From the NCBI GenBank assembly GCA_036555515.1, contig DATBLC010000138.1:1-64000 (forward strand): a stretch of 64,000 nt of DNA, written 5' to 3'. The translations under genes and the position numbers were made by a program. This document shows positions 33,927 to 43,350 of this stretch, one piece after another; position 1 is the stretch's first letter, and every line of letters begins with the position of its first letter. Origin of the DNA: DATACQ01 sp036555515 (lineage in GTDB: Bacteria; Desulfobacterota; Binatia; UBA9968). The notes under the pieces are model-generated. The model had not been told where the DNA came from. It made no database searches and was given only the letters and a program-made list of their open reading frames with translations.

Positions 33927-34955
33927 TTACATTGCAGCTCGGCCATCGGCCGATGGTTTCACTTCCTGTAATAGCCGGCTGATGATGTCGAGGGAGGTGA
34001 AGCCTTCTCCCTGGGCCTTGAAGTTGGGAACGATGCGGTGGCGCAGCACGGAAGGGGCAAGGGCTTGGATATCTTCGATGGACACCGCATAGCGCCCCTG
34101 GAGCATCGTGCGCGCCTTGGCGCCGAGGATCAGATACTGAGATGCCCGCGGCCCGGCGCCCCATTCGACATAGTCTTTGACGAACTGCGGCGCGTCGGCG
34201 GTTCCCGGCCGGGAGCGCTGCGCCAAGGCGACGGCGTAGGACACGACGAACGGCGACACCGGCACGCGCCGCACCAGTTCCTGGCAGCGCAGAATCGAAG
34301 CGCCTTCCATGACCTTGCGCGGCGCCGGCTTCTCGGTGGATGTGGTTTGCATGACGATCTGCACCTCGTCGTCAAAATCGGGGTAGCCGATCTCGATGTT
34401 CAGCATAAAGCGGTCGAGCTGAGCTTCGGGCAGAGGATACGTGCCCTCCTGCTCGATGGGGTTCTGCGTCGCCAGCACGAAAAAGGGCAGATCCAGGGGG
34501 TAGGTCGTGCCGCTGGCAGTGACTTTATATTCTTGCATCGATTGCAGCAGCGCTGCCTGCGTCTTGGGCGGCGTCCGGTTGATTTCGTCGGCGAGCAAGA
34601 TATTCGTGAAAATCGGCCCTCTGAGAAATTGCAGATGCCTGCGTCCCGTCGTCGCATCTTCCTGCAAGATGTCGGTGCCGGTAATGTCCGACGGCATCAA
34701 GTCCGGCGTGAACTGGATACGGTTGAAGCTCAAATCAAGAATATCCGCAAGCGTGCTGATGAGCAGCGTTTTGGCTAATCCCGGCACGCCGACCAGCAGG
34801 CAATGTCCTCTGGCGAAAAGCGCGGTCAAGACCTCCTCGACGACTCGATCCTGTCCGACGATGACCTTGCGAATTTCGCCGATCATAGTATCGCGTTTAG
34901 CGGCAAATTCTTCGATCTCCGCGATTTCGTGTTGCTGAATTACCATTGACTCCAT
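33927..34955 (-). CDS. MoxR-family AAA+ ATPase
   Basis: A 342-residue AAA+ ATPase with Walker A GVPGLAKT (56-63), Walker B ILLADEINR (Asp123-Glu124), the sensor ATQNPIEQEGTYPLPEAQLDRF and an arginine finger region typical of MoxR. These ATPases act as chaperones that activate or assemble metal-dependent complexes. The frame begins at 34970 with ATGA overlap to the preceding gene, but the ATG at 34953-34955 has AAGGAG five bases upstream and gives the usual N-terminus, so I use it. It sits at the centre of a seven-gene cluster. Confidence 0.95.
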   Translation of the reverse strand: MESMVIQQHEIAEIEEFAAKRDTMIGEIRKVIVGQDRVVEEVLTALFARGHCLLVGVPGLAKTLLISTLADILDLSFNRIQFTPDLMPSDITGTDILQEDATTGRRHLQFLRGPIFTNILLADEINRTPPKTQAALLQSMQEYKVTASGTTYPLDLPFFVLATQNPIEQEGTYPLPEAQLDRFMLNIEIGYPDFDDEVQIVMQTTSTEKPAPRKVMEGASILRCQELVRRVPVSPFVVSYAVALAQRSRPGTADAPQFVKDYVEWGAGPRASQYLILGAKARTMLQGRYAVSIEDIQALAPSVLRHRIVPNFKAQGEGFTSLDIISRLLQEVKPSADGRAAM

Positions 34956-34966
34956 GTAACTCCTTC

Positions 34967-36553
34967 TCAACTGGCGCTCATGAGTTTGTCCAGGTTTGAG
35001 CGCGCCGCTTTGGCTTTTTGCGTATCCCCTAAGGCAGCGTAGCTCTCACTCAGCAAACGATAGATCATCGGGTTGAAGGGGTTGATCTGCACCGCTTCCT
35101 CGAGGGCGCCCTGTGCCTCGCGATAGTTTTTCGCCGCATGATGCACCCGGCCCAATTGAACATAGGTATTGGCGCTATCGGGATCGACGTCGAGGGCCCT
35201 CTTGAGGGCATCCCGAGCGTCGTCGAGGCGGTTTAGTTGTATAAAGGCTCGGCCAAGCTTGTTGAGGATGACCGGCGAGTGGGGACTGGCCTGCAAGGCG
35301 CGCTGGTATTCATGGGCCGCGGCCGCGGTGCGGCCACGGCCCATCAGCTGGTCGGCGAGATGCGTGCGGTTGCGCGCAACGTTGGACTGAATTTCCTTGA
35401 GCTCCACCGCGTCGTCATCTTCCCGGCTGTCTTTTTTCACCCTGAGCTTGCGCACGCGGCTGCCTTCGATGGGTTTGAGCCCTTTGCTTTTGAGAAAACC
35501 TTTCCAGTTCGATTCGAAGTCGGAGAAGGAGAAGCCGAACATATTTTCAATAGCGGCGGACGTCGGTTTGTCATGCAACGCGGCGAGCAACTCGCGCACG
35601 CCGTTGCGGCCTTTGCTGCTATTGATAAAGTCCACGGCCGACGCCGCCTCGGCATAGGCCAACTGCACCTGCTCGGGGGTGTCCAGGTGAATCAATGACG
35701 GCTCCATTTTTTGGAAGCCGACGAACTGGTTTTTCTCGAGAGCTTGCACCAGCAGCGTCTGGTTGGCGGGAGTCAGATAGTCCTCGGCGGCATCCTTGGG
35801 GGGCTCCGGTTTGCGCCAGCGGGTTTCGTAGAAGCGCGCCATGCCCTCATGGAGCCAGATGGGCGCTTTATTATTTGTCAAGCCGACTATAGCGTAGTGC
35901 AGATATTCGTGGCTCAGCGAATCGACCCAGCGGTAGCCCAGGCTCAGCACCCTGGGTGAGATGATCATGAGTTTGTTGAATTTGCAGATGCCCACCGCGC
36001 CGGTCTCCTCGATGTCGCGCAGCGACAAGGTCGAGATGGCGTTGAAACTCGAAGCGTCCGGCGCGATCTCGACGCGGACTTTCTCTTTAGGAAAATAGCC
36101 CAGCTCGGCGCCGATGGCCGCGTAGGTCTTTTCAAGCGTGTCCAGAGCATAGGAAGCCAGAATGCCATCGCGCTTGTCCTCGAGATAGACAATGAAATGG
36201 GGACTTTCGACGCGTTGCAGATTTTTTACGACATCGACGGTGAATTGTGTGAGCAGCTTGTAACCCTGGTAGCTCTCGTCTTTGGAATCGATGGCCAGCG
36301 CCTTGTCGAAAGCCGCGAGCGCGTCCTGATAGCGTCCCTGGTAGAACTTCACCCTGCCGTCGAAGGCATGGGCGCCGGCCGATTTGGCTTCTTCCCGCAG
36401 CGCCTTGGCGCCGAATGCTGCCGCCTCAGCGATACGCCAGGCATCCAAGAGCTCGTCGCCGGGTTTGAATTTAGGATCGGCCTCGGCGGCACACAGACGA
36501 GCTGCGGTATACAGAAAGACGAAAACCAAGAGAAACAAATTTCGATATTTCAC
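34967..36553 (-). CDS. TPR protein with gluzincin-type metallopeptidase domain
   Basis: A 528-residue exported protein: signal peptide (about 22 residues ending LCAAEA), N-terminal TPR-like helices (about 35-95), a peptidase-MA-like domain with the zinc motif His215-Glu216-His219 (SHEYLHYAIVG) and the downstream glutamate in WLHEGMARFYE, then C-terminal TPRs (about 405-525). Related domains with HExxH and a following Glu are active zinc peptidases. It lies between DUF4175 and moxR and overlaps the longer moxR frame by ATGA, so it is part of the same operon. Its substrate may be another cluster member. Confidence 0.82.
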   Translation of the reverse strand: MKYRNLFLLVFVFLYTAARLCAAEADPKFKPGDELLDAWRIAEAAAFGAKALREEAKSAGAHAFDGRVKFYQGRYQDALAAFDKALAIDSKDESYQGYKLLTQFTVDVVKNLQRVESPHFIVYLEDKRDGILASYALDTLEKTYAAIGAELGYFPKEKVRVEIAPDASSFNAISTLSLRDIEETGAVGICKFNKLMIISPRVLSLGYRWVDSLSHEYLHYAIVGLTNNKAPIWLHEGMARFYETRWRKPEPPKDAAEDYLTPANQTLLVQALEKNQFVGFQKMEPSLIHLDTPEQVQLAYAEAASAVDFINSSKGRNGVRELLAALHDKPTSAAIENMFGFSFSDFESNWKGFLKSKGLKPIEGSRVRKLRVKKDSREDDDAVELKEIQSNVARNRTHLADQLMGRGRTAAAAHEYQRALQASPHSPVILNKLGRAFIQLNRLDDARDALKRALDVDPDSANTYVQLGRVHHAAKNYREAQGALEEAVQINPFNPMIYRLLSESYAALGDTQKAKAARSNLDKLMSAS

Positions 36554-36560
36554 CGGAGAA

Positions 36561-39500
36561 CTACTCTGAGAGATTTTTAAAATAGCGCTCGATCTGGTCC
36601 TTCATTTGCGGCGGGACGCCCTGCTTCAAGGATTCGAGGATTTCTTCGCGCAAGTTACGCGGCGCCCTGTAGTCTTCCTTGCCGGGCAGACGGAACCGTT
36701 CGATCTCCAGCCCGGTGACGCCGCCCTCGACGTCGAACTGGGGAAACTGTGGCATGCCGGGCAGCGGCACAAGCATGCCCCCGGGCATGAAGCGGCCCTG
36801 CCGAAACAGCCGGGTCACCGGCATATTGCCAAGCTGCCCGCGCTGCGCCATTTGCTGCATCGCCGACTGCATCTGTTGCTGCGATTGCGACAAACGTTCA
36901 AGAGCGCTGCGCTCCGGCGGCACCGCGCCCGGCGAGTCGAGATTGCCGAGACGGTCCGAGGCGGAGCCCATGGAGTTTCCCGCCTCTTTAATGCCCTGCA
37001 ATATTTTCGGGTCGAGGCTCGGAAAGAGCTGGAAGAGAGAATCGAGTTTCTCGTGCAGATCCTCGGTGCGCTCCTTGAGCGTGCCCTGACGCTGGGCGAG
37101 ATCGCGAACTTTTTTCCTGTCCGCTTCGCTCAACGCCTGACCCGGCTCACCCATTAAAGCGTCCAGGTCGGATTTGAGATTCCTCAAGGTGGCCTCAGCC
37201 TGCTCCGCCTTGGGCTCCTGCGCCGGCGTGCGCGGTTTCGCCAACTCGTTGCGCGCCAGCTTGTCCCCCTCGCCGTAGCCGGCAAAGTCCTTGGCCAAAA
37301 GTTTGGCGATCAAATTCTTAACCAGCTGATTCATGGTGGCATCGTCGAGTTTTTTGGCGATTTCCGGATCGTCGTCGCCACCTTCGCGGTCGGGAAATAC
37401 CTGCGTGAGCTGGCCTAGCTCTTTCAAGGCCTTAGCCAAAAAGCGCTCGAGTTTTTCCTTGAGGGCGCTGTCGCGCTCGCTGAGCGTCGATTTGTTGACC
37501 GTTTCTGTGCCGAGCAAGATTTCCTGCTGTTCGCGGGCGATTTGCTGTAGCTCGTTGGTTGAGCGCTGCATTTCACCCTGCATGCGCCCCATATTCGAGG
37601 CCATGGATTGGCGCTGGGAATTTTGCAGCGATGCCACCATGGCGGCCATTTGGTTGAACAGCTCGCGGGCCAGCTGGCGGGCGCCTTCGATATCGCCGGC
37701 CATCAGCTTCTTGCGGATTTCGTCGAGGGCCGAGAACATTTCATTGAAACCGAGATTGCGCATCGCTTCAGCGTTCATGAAGTCATCGGGCAGCTGCTGC
37801 GCCATCTGCGACAACGCCTGTTGCAGGGAGGCCAGAGCCTTGGCTAGCTCGGATATCTGCTTCATGACGGCATCGAGATTTTTGTCGCCGCTCTGGAGCT
37901 TGTCCAGAGAGTCCATCAGCCGCTCCTGACTGCGCGTCAGGTCCTGAGCGGTGGAGGCAAATTCCTGGGCCTTGAGCCGCTTGCCGATGTCTTCGGAGAG
38001 CAGCGACATCCGCTCCAGCTCGGTGGAGATGTCATCGCGCGCCCGCAGCTTGTCTTCAGCAGTCGGGGCTTGCTGTTGGCGCTGCAATAGCTCGTCCTTG
38101 GTGAACTGGAGGTTGCGCTTGAGCGCGTCGAGATCGCTCCAGGTCGCGAAATCGGACATCCGGTCCTTTTCGGTGCGCTGCATCGCTTCTTCGGTGCGTT
38201 TGAGCGCATCGGCGAGGCTCTTTTCGATTTTTTGATCGTTGTCACTTCCCATCGGCGCGTTTTTCTCGTCGGGCACGGGGGATTCCAAATGGTCGCCGAG
38301 GAGATCGACCATGCGCTTATTCAAGTCCTGGATCATCTCAGCCACTTGTCTGTGCTCGGCTTTGAGATTTTTGAGCCGGAGCCGGATGGACTTGGACGTG
38401 CCAAGCTTGGGGCCGCTGATGGTGTCATTGTCCAGCACCTGGAGATGAAAAAGCGCCTCTTCACCCTCGCGCAACGCCAGTTTGCTCAGATCCCATTTGA
38501 ACTGGCCGCGCAGGATCAATCGCCTGGTTTCATCCTTCTCGAGGCGAATTTTTTCTTCGCGCTCGCCAATTTTGGCGACCAGATTGATTTCGCCGATGCC
38601 AAAATCGTCGCGCGCGCTGTATTCGAGCGGCAAGACTTCATCGCCGCTGACTTCCAGGTCGTCGGTGGGCGCCAAAAGATCAACGGTCGGGAAGCCGTCC
38701 GGTTTTGCGCGCATTTCGTAGGCGATGGGCGAATTCTGAAAGCCGAAAGCATCCTCGACCACGATGCGGTACTGCTGCGACTGAAACAGGACGAGATTGG
38801 CCTGCAGCTTTCGGCCTTCGATCTTGAGCGGCAGCTTGTTACCGTCATCGAGAACGAGTTCGCCCTTCGCAATGTCTTTGGTGGCCATGGCGTCCAGGCG
38901 TAGAGTCGAGCCTTTGAGTCCTTCAATATTGCCACCCGGCGAAGAAACCGAAGCCAGGCCGGCGTAGGCTGGCGGGTAAAGGGTGAACTGGATGTCGGCG
39001 ATTTCCGGCGGATCGACGGCCATGGCGAGATAGACCTGGGAGGAGAAGGCGCCGGCCACGGCGCGGTAGCGGAGGCTCTTTTCCAGGCGCGGAATCGTGA
39101 GCGCGAATTTTCCGCCGCCGAGATTTTCCATGGAAAGTTTTTCTTCACGACCGGACGGGTCGGAATCGGCGCTGCCGCCGGCGACGAGCAAGTCGAGGGA
39201 TTCGGCAACGGCGCCGGAAGTTGCCGCCTGAATCGTGACCCGGGAGCCGCGTGCGACGCGAAGATTTTTCGGCTCGACGTCAATCAAAATTATTGAAGGC
39301 GGCAGGTGATCGAGCGGGCGGGTGAGTAGACTGTAGGTTTCGCCGACCCACGACGGGTTGAACAGCACGGCGGCCGACACCGGCGCGAAAATCACAGCCA
39401 GCAAGCGCAGGCTGGCTTTTACCCGCTCGGTGTCGATCAATTCGTCCACCCTCAACGCGGCAATCTGCCGGCGCGTACTGCGCAGCAACGCGAGCACCAT

Positions 39501-39875
39501 GGCCGTCGAGAAGCCCGACGTATCTCTGGACTCGGCGACCTGGGGATAGAGCTGTAATGAATTGATTAAATTATTGCGCAACCCGGGCCGCTGCTCTTCG
39601 ATGTAAAGAGCAGCCCGCTCCTGGGAGAGCCGGCGGAAAAACCGGAATATCGTCCACGCCGCCATCACGATCAACACGACGGCGCTCAGGGCGCTGTAGG
39701 CCACCGGCGCGTAGGGCATCAAATGCTTGAGCTCTTTGATGCCTGGCCCCAACGCAAAGAGCACCAAGGCGCAGATCGCCGTCAGACAAAGACCTTCGAT
39801 CCCCTGAACCAAGGTCAAACGGCGCGTAAAGCGTCGCAAGAACGATGAAAGCTCTTGGTATTCTTCCTGTCCCAT
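36561..39875 (-). CDS. DUF4175 large membrane/coiled-coil protein
   Basis: A 1104-residue protein, first gene of the MoxR cluster. Two membrane helices near the N-terminus (about 24-45 and 55-78) are followed by another hydrophobic stretch near 150-175, a beta-rich periplasmic part (about 200-500), and a long coiled-coil, glutamine- and methionine-rich C-terminal half (about 510-1040, for example QSQQQMQSAMQQMAQR). This layout is that of DUF4175 proteins, which are found in MoxR loci of several phyla and have no proven function. It is divergent from the EutA-like gene. Confidence 0.82.
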   Translation of the reverse strand: MGQEEYQELSSFLRRFTRRLTLVQGIEGLCLTAICALVLFALGPGIKELKHLMPYAPVAYSALSAVVLIVMAAWTIFRFFRRLSQERAALYIEEQRPGLRNNLINSLQLYPQVAESRDTSGFSTAMVLALLRSTRRQIAALRVDELIDTERVKASLRLLAVIFAPVSAAVLFNPSWVGETYSLLTRPLDHLPPSIILIDVEPKNLRVARGSRVTIQAATSGAVAESLDLLVAGGSADSDPSGREEKLSMENLGGGKFALTIPRLEKSLRYRAVAGAFSSQVYLAMAVDPPEIADIQFTLYPPAYAGLASVSSPGGNIEGLKGSTLRLDAMATKDIAKGELVLDDGNKLPLKIEGRKLQANLVLFQSQQYRIVVEDAFGFQNSPIAYEMRAKPDGFPTVDLLAPTDDLEVSGDEVLPLEYSARDDFGIGEINLVAKIGEREEKIRLEKDETRRLILRGQFKWDLSKLALREGEEALFHLQVLDNDTISGPKLGTSKSIRLRLKNLKAEHRQVAEMIQDLNKRMVDLLGDHLESPVPDEKNAPMGSDNDQKIEKSLADALKRTEEAMQRTEKDRMSDFATWSDLDALKRNLQFTKDELLQRQQQAPTAEDKLRARDDISTELERMSLLSEDIGKRLKAQEFASTAQDLTRSQERLMDSLDKLQSGDKNLDAVMKQISELAKALASLQQALSQMAQQLPDDFMNAEAMRNLGFNEMFSALDEIRKKLMAGDIEGARQLARELFNQMAAMVASLQNSQRQSMASNMGRMQGEMQRSTNELQQIAREQQEILLGTETVNKSTLSERDSALKEKLERFLAKALKELGQLTQVFPDREGGDDDPEIAKKLDDATMNQLVKNLIAKLLAKDFAGYGEGDKLARNELAKPRTPAQEPKAEQAEATLRNLKSDLDALMGEPGQALSEADRKKVRDLAQRQGTLKERTEDLHEKLDSLFQLFPSLDPKILQGIKEAGNSMGSASDRLGNLDSPGAVPPERSALERLSQSQQQMQSAMQQMAQRGQLGNMPVTRLFRQGRFMPGGMLVPLPGMPQFPQFDVEGGVTGLEIERFRLPGKEDYRAPRNLREEILESLKQGVPPQMKDQIERYFKNLSE

Positions 39876-40021
39876 AGCCGCAAACTTAAATATCCTATCC
39901 CTTATGATGCGCCTTGTCTATCCTTTGAGAGGCCGCCGCGTCGATGGGTGGCAACAGGAGAATTGATGTGCTATGCAACTTTGATCTGCGAAAGCAAAAC
40001 AGAAAGGATCTACCCGAAAGC

Positions 40022-41605
40022 ATGGACAACTTACAGGATCAACCCATGGAACTGCATGAAGGTCACGAAGACGAATTTGGCGAGGACGAAGATGGCGGGA
40101 TGGCGATGGATGAAGAGCACCCGATGTGGCGCTCGGAACGGATTACCCTCACTTCAGTGGGCATTGATGTTGGTTCCTCGACTTCGCATTTAATATTTTC
40201 CCGTTTGACCTTGCGGCGCCAGGGCATCGCGCTTTCCAGCCGTTTCGTGGTCGTCAATCGCGAGATCATTTACGAGTCGCCGATCTTGCTCACCCCCTAC
40301 GTCGATAAGACCACCATCGACACGGTGCAGCTCGGTGATTTCATTCAAGAAGCGTATCGCAACGCGGGCGTGACGCCCAGCGACATCGACACCGGCGCGC
40401 TCATCGTTACCGGTGAGGCGGCGAAAAAGAAAAACGCCGAAGCGATCGCAGCGCTGTTTTCGGCGCAGGCGGGCAAGTTTGTCTGTGCCACGGCCGGCCA
40501 CAACCTGGAAGCGATCCTGGCGTCCTACGGCTCCGGTGCCGTCCACATGACCTACCATGAAGGCGGTGATTTTACGGTGATGAACGTCGACGTCGGCGGC
40601 GGCACCAGCAAGATCGCCATTGTTCGAGGGGGGCAGGTAATCGATACTTGCGCCGTGGAAGTGGGTGCCCGTCTGGTGGCAATGGACGAAAACGGCAAGA
40701 TCAACCGGCTTGAAGACACGGCGCTAAAATTTGCAAACATGGCGGGTATCGATCTCAAGTTGGGCGGTACGATGAGCGAAGAAGATAAGGATAAATTTAC
40801 TACAGTTCTGTGCGACTCGCTTTTCGAAGTACTCGAACGGGGAAAGCTCTCGGCGCAGGTGGAGGATTTGCTGCTTACGCCGAATATCGAATTTACCGAC
40901 CCGGTCAATGCGGTGATGTTCTCGGGCGGTGTGTCCGAATACGTCTATGGCTACGAGAAGCGCAATCTCGGCGACCTGGGTGTCCAGCTCGGCCGCAAAG
41001 TGCGCGAGCGGGTAAACAAACTCGGCGGCGGCAACGTCCCGCTCAGGCCGGCGGAAGTGCGCATCCGTGCCACGGTGATCGGGGCTTCACAGTACACGGT
41101 GCAGGTCAGCGGCAACACCATATACTTATCCCATCCGGAAATGCTGCCGCTGCGCAATTTGCAAGTTATCACGCCGCAATTGGAGCAGAAGGAATCGATC
41201 ACAGCGGGCGAAATCACGGCCGCCGTTGGCAGAGCCCTGCAGCGTGGCGACGCCGTGGAAGGGGACCGCGCCGCGGCATTGGCGATTCATTGGGAGCTCG
41301 GGCCGTCCTATCCGTTGATCCGCACGCTGGCGGAAGGATTGGTAAGCGGCATGAAAGATCATGTCGACCAGGGACAACCGCTGGTGCTCGTTTTTGACGC
41401 CGACATTGCCAAGTTGATGGGTAATATCATCGAACGGGAGCTTATGCCGGGCGCCGGCATTATATCCGTCGATGGCATCGATCTAAAAGATTTCGACTTT
41501 ATCGACATCGGGCAGGAGTTACCGGATGCCAAAGCGGTGCCCGTGGTGATCAAGTCGTTGATCTTCCGCCATAGCGAACACGGCCGCGGCCATCATAATA
41601 GGTAG
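40022..41605 (+). CDS. eutA: EutA-like reactivating factor (ASKHA fold)
   Basis: The 527-residue product matches EutA, the ATP-dependent reactivase of adenosylcobalamin-dependent ethanolamine ammonia-lyase. The phosphate-1 motif is GIDVGSSTSHLIFS (residues 47-60), then NVDVGGGTSKIAIV and VMFSGGVSEYVYG. An acidic N-terminal extension (about residues 9-33) precedes the fold. Possible starts are 39944, 40022 and 40046; none has an ideal ribosome site in frame. No EutB/EutC lyase, ethanolamine permease or microcompartment gene is present in the window, so the client enzyme is unknown. Confidence 0.82.
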   Translation: MDNLQDQPMELHEGHEDEFGEDEDGGMAMDEEHPMWRSERITLTSVGIDVGSSTSHLIFSRLTLRRQGIALSSRFVVVNREIIYESPILLTPYVDKTTIDTVQLGDFIQEAYRNAGVTPSDIDTGALIVTGEAAKKKNAEAIAALFSAQAGKFVCATAGHNLEAILASYGSGAVHMTYHEGGDFTVMNVDVGGGTSKIAIVRGGQVIDTCAVEVGARLVAMDENGKINRLEDTALKFANMAGIDLKLGGTMSEEDKDKFTTVLCDSLFEVLERGKLSAQVEDLLLTPNIEFTDPVNAVMFSGGVSEYVYGYEKRNLGDLGVQLGRKVRERVNKLGGGNVPLRPAEVRIRATVIGASQYTVQVSGNTIYLSHPEMLPLRNLQVITPQLEQKESITAGEITAAVGRALQRGDAVEGDRAAALAIHWELGPSYPLIRTLAEGLVSGMKDHVDQGQPLVLVFDADIAKLMGNIIERELMPGAGIISVDGIDLKDFDFIDIGQELPDAKAVPVVIKSLIFRHSEHGRGHHNR

Positions 41606-41611
41606 CCTCAA

Positions 41612-41690
41612 AACGAGGATCGAGGATAACAGATCGCGGATTGCCACTTGCCATCTTCGATCCTCCCTCTCGGATCCTCGACCAGTTTGA
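41612..41690. repeat. GAGGATC-type inverted repeat
   Basis: CGAGGATCGAGGAT on the left faces CGATCCTCC and CGGATCCTCG on the right, so an imperfect hairpin of about 9-12 pairs can form after the EutA-like gene. It shares wording with 17518-17600 and may act as a transcript end, although a T-tract is missing. Confidence 0.6.
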
Positions 41691-41772
41691 CTGACATGCG
41701 CCGTCACGTTGACTTCGCCCGCGAATTCTAATAGTTTTTACAATATCTTACAGATTCGGGTATGCGATCCTT

Positions 41773-41958
41773 ATGGAAGAACCGAGTGGCTGGCATAATT
41801 TTCTCGAAATCGTCACCAAGCCGGACAACATCCCGATCGTGGCGATGTTGATTCTGGTGATTTTCTTTACCTGGCTTGGGCTGAGGGAAGCCTACAAACA
41901 CGACAGACTCATCGAAGAGGGCAAAGAGGACGAAATTCCCAAGGAAATGTGGAAGTAA
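41773..41958 (+). CDS. Small single-helix membrane protein
   Basis: A 61-residue protein with one membrane helix (about residues 21-40, IPIVAMLILVIFFTWLGL) and a charged C-terminal tail (REAYKHDRLIEEGKEDEIPKE). I do not recognise it. It lacks a visible Shine-Dalgarno; TTTACA-18-TATGCG (41737-41766) would make its mRNA almost leaderless. It is three bases from the following TPR gene and probably forms an operon with the TPR protein, ferredoxin and carboxyltransferase genes. Confidence 0.7.
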   Translation: MEEPSGWHNFLEIVTKPDNIPIVAMLILVIFFTWLGLREAYKHDRLIEEGKEDEIPKEMWK

Positions 41959-41961
41959 TTG

Positions 41962-42783
41962 ATGCTGAGGGCCTGGTTGGCGGTGTTAGTCGCTCTCACG
42001 GGAATGGGTCTTATTTTTGCCGCCGACGGCAAAGCGTCGTTGGGCCAAGAAGCGCGTTGGCGAGAGGCGCGGAAATTGCTCGCCGAAGGCAATGCAGCCG
42101 CGGCCAAGCCGGCTTTCGAAGAATTGTTGGCGAAATATCCCGACGCGCCGGATCTGCATTTGTTCCTAGGGATCTCCCAGCTGCGCTTGCGTGATCCGGA
42201 CGCCGCCGTCGTTGCGATCAAGAAGGCGATCGATTTAGATCCTAATCACGCCGAAGCCCGGACTCTATTGGGGTGGTTCGAACTGGAAATTCGTGGCAAT
42301 TTCGACGGCGCGATTCAACAATACCTAAAAGTCGTCGAGCTCAAGCCCGATTCCCCCCAGGCCCATGTCAACTTGGGCGTCGCCTACAAGAATAAGGGCG
42401 CGCTCGACAGGGCCCTGGAAAGTTATAACCGGGCGTTGGGACTACGCTCCGACTATGTGGAAGCCCTGAGCAACCGGGGTTGGGTCTACGTCGATCAGCA
42501 CAAGTGGCAAGAGGCGCGGCGCGATTTTGACCGGGCACTGAAGATCAAGCCGGAAGACCACGGCGCGCTTCAGGGCTTGGCCCGGGTTCTGGAAAAAACC
42601 CGCGACTACGCGGCAGCCCAACAGGTACTGAGCCGGTTGAACGCACAGTCGCCGAATTTTGTTTATTGGTTGCAGTGGGGCCGCCTCGGACTGATCCGTT
42701 ATTGGTGGGTGCTGTTTTTAATTGCCATCGGGTTTTTTGTTAAAGGGCGGTTCATGAAAGCGAGGACTCAGACGAATGGCTGA
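41962..42783 (+). CDS. Membrane-anchored TPR-repeat protein
   Basis: A 273-residue protein with an N-terminal signal or anchor (LRAWLAVLVALTGMGLIFA), five or so TPR units (about 45-225; for example PDLHLFLGISQLRLRDPDAA and PQAHVNLGVAYKNKGALDRA) and a C-terminal helix (YWWVLFLIAIGFFVKG). It should act as a protein-binding scaffold at the membrane. The last eight bases overlap the ferredoxin gene. No catalytic motif is seen. Confidence 0.82.
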   Translation: MLRAWLAVLVALTGMGLIFAADGKASLGQEARWREARKLLAEGNAAAAKPAFEELLAKYPDAPDLHLFLGISQLRLRDPDAAVVAIKKAIDLDPNHAEARTLLGWFELEIRGNFDGAIQQYLKVVELKPDSPQAHVNLGVAYKNKGALDRALESYNRALGLRSDYVEALSNRGWVYVDQHKWQEARRDFDRALKIKPEDHGALQGLARVLEKTRDYAAAQQVLSRLNAQSPNFVYWLQWGRLGLIRYWWVLFLIAIGFFVKGRFMKARTQTNG

Positions 42784-43324
42784 AGCCGCAAAGAAACGCA
42801 AAGGAACGGCTCTATTGGCCGTAATGGACGAAAACTGCTCAAGCTGCGCCGGCTCGCCGATCTGTGAAGCCCATTGCCCGGTGGACGAATGCATCAATTT
42901 GCTTTATGAAGAGCTGCCTGGCGGCGGGCTCAAACCTTACCGCGTGTTCGTCGATAACGACAAATGTATCGGCTGCCAGATGTGTTATAGCGAAGATCTC
43001 ACGAAGATTCACGAGCATAAAGAAACCGGCGAGATTTTTTACGAATACGCGAACCGGTTTTATGACAGCGACCGGAAACCCGTGGCGCCGGATAAGGTGC
43101 CAAAACGCATTCAGCTTCAGCTCATCGGCACGGAGTCCGAAGACCGGCTGGATAAAAAAATCTGCCCGTGGGATGCCATTAAGATGTATGAATACGAGGA
43201 CGGGCTCACCATGTCAGAGTATTTTTACGACGCTGGGAAAATCAAACGGGTCAACGGCCTGTACGTGATCGATGCCGAAGAAAAAGCGCGGCTCGAAGAG
43301 AAACAAAGCGAGATTTACGAATAG
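42776..43324 (+). CDS. Ferredoxin-like protein with two Fe-S cluster motifs
   Basis: A 182-residue soluble protein with a first cysteine group CSSCAGSPICEAHCP (residues 21-35, spacing CxxCx5CxxxCP) and a second group CIGCQMCY with a later ICPWDAI that supplies the remaining cysteine and proline. Both are consistent with 4Fe-4S clusters, although the second is spread over about 70 residues. The C-terminus is acidic. It overlaps the TPR gene and precedes the carboxyltransferase gene. The electron partner is not evident. Confidence 0.8.
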   Translation: MAEAAKKRKGTALLAVMDENCSSCAGSPICEAHCPVDECINLLYEELPGGGLKPYRVFVDNDKCIGCQMCYSEDLTKIHEHKETGEIFYEYANRFYDSDRKPVAPDKVPKRIQLQLIGTESEDRLDKKICPWDAIKMYEYEDGLTMSEYFYDAGKIKRVNGLYVIDAEEKARLEEKQSEIYE

Positions 43325-43350
43325 CAGGTCACCCGGACGGCGGTTATTAT

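Noticed and set aside
39966..40193. 75-codon frame with a good AGGAG site before its ATG
   Set aside because: It overlaps the EutA-like gene in another frame and its product is not recognisable. Left out as a likely shadow, though it might be a translated leader for EutA.
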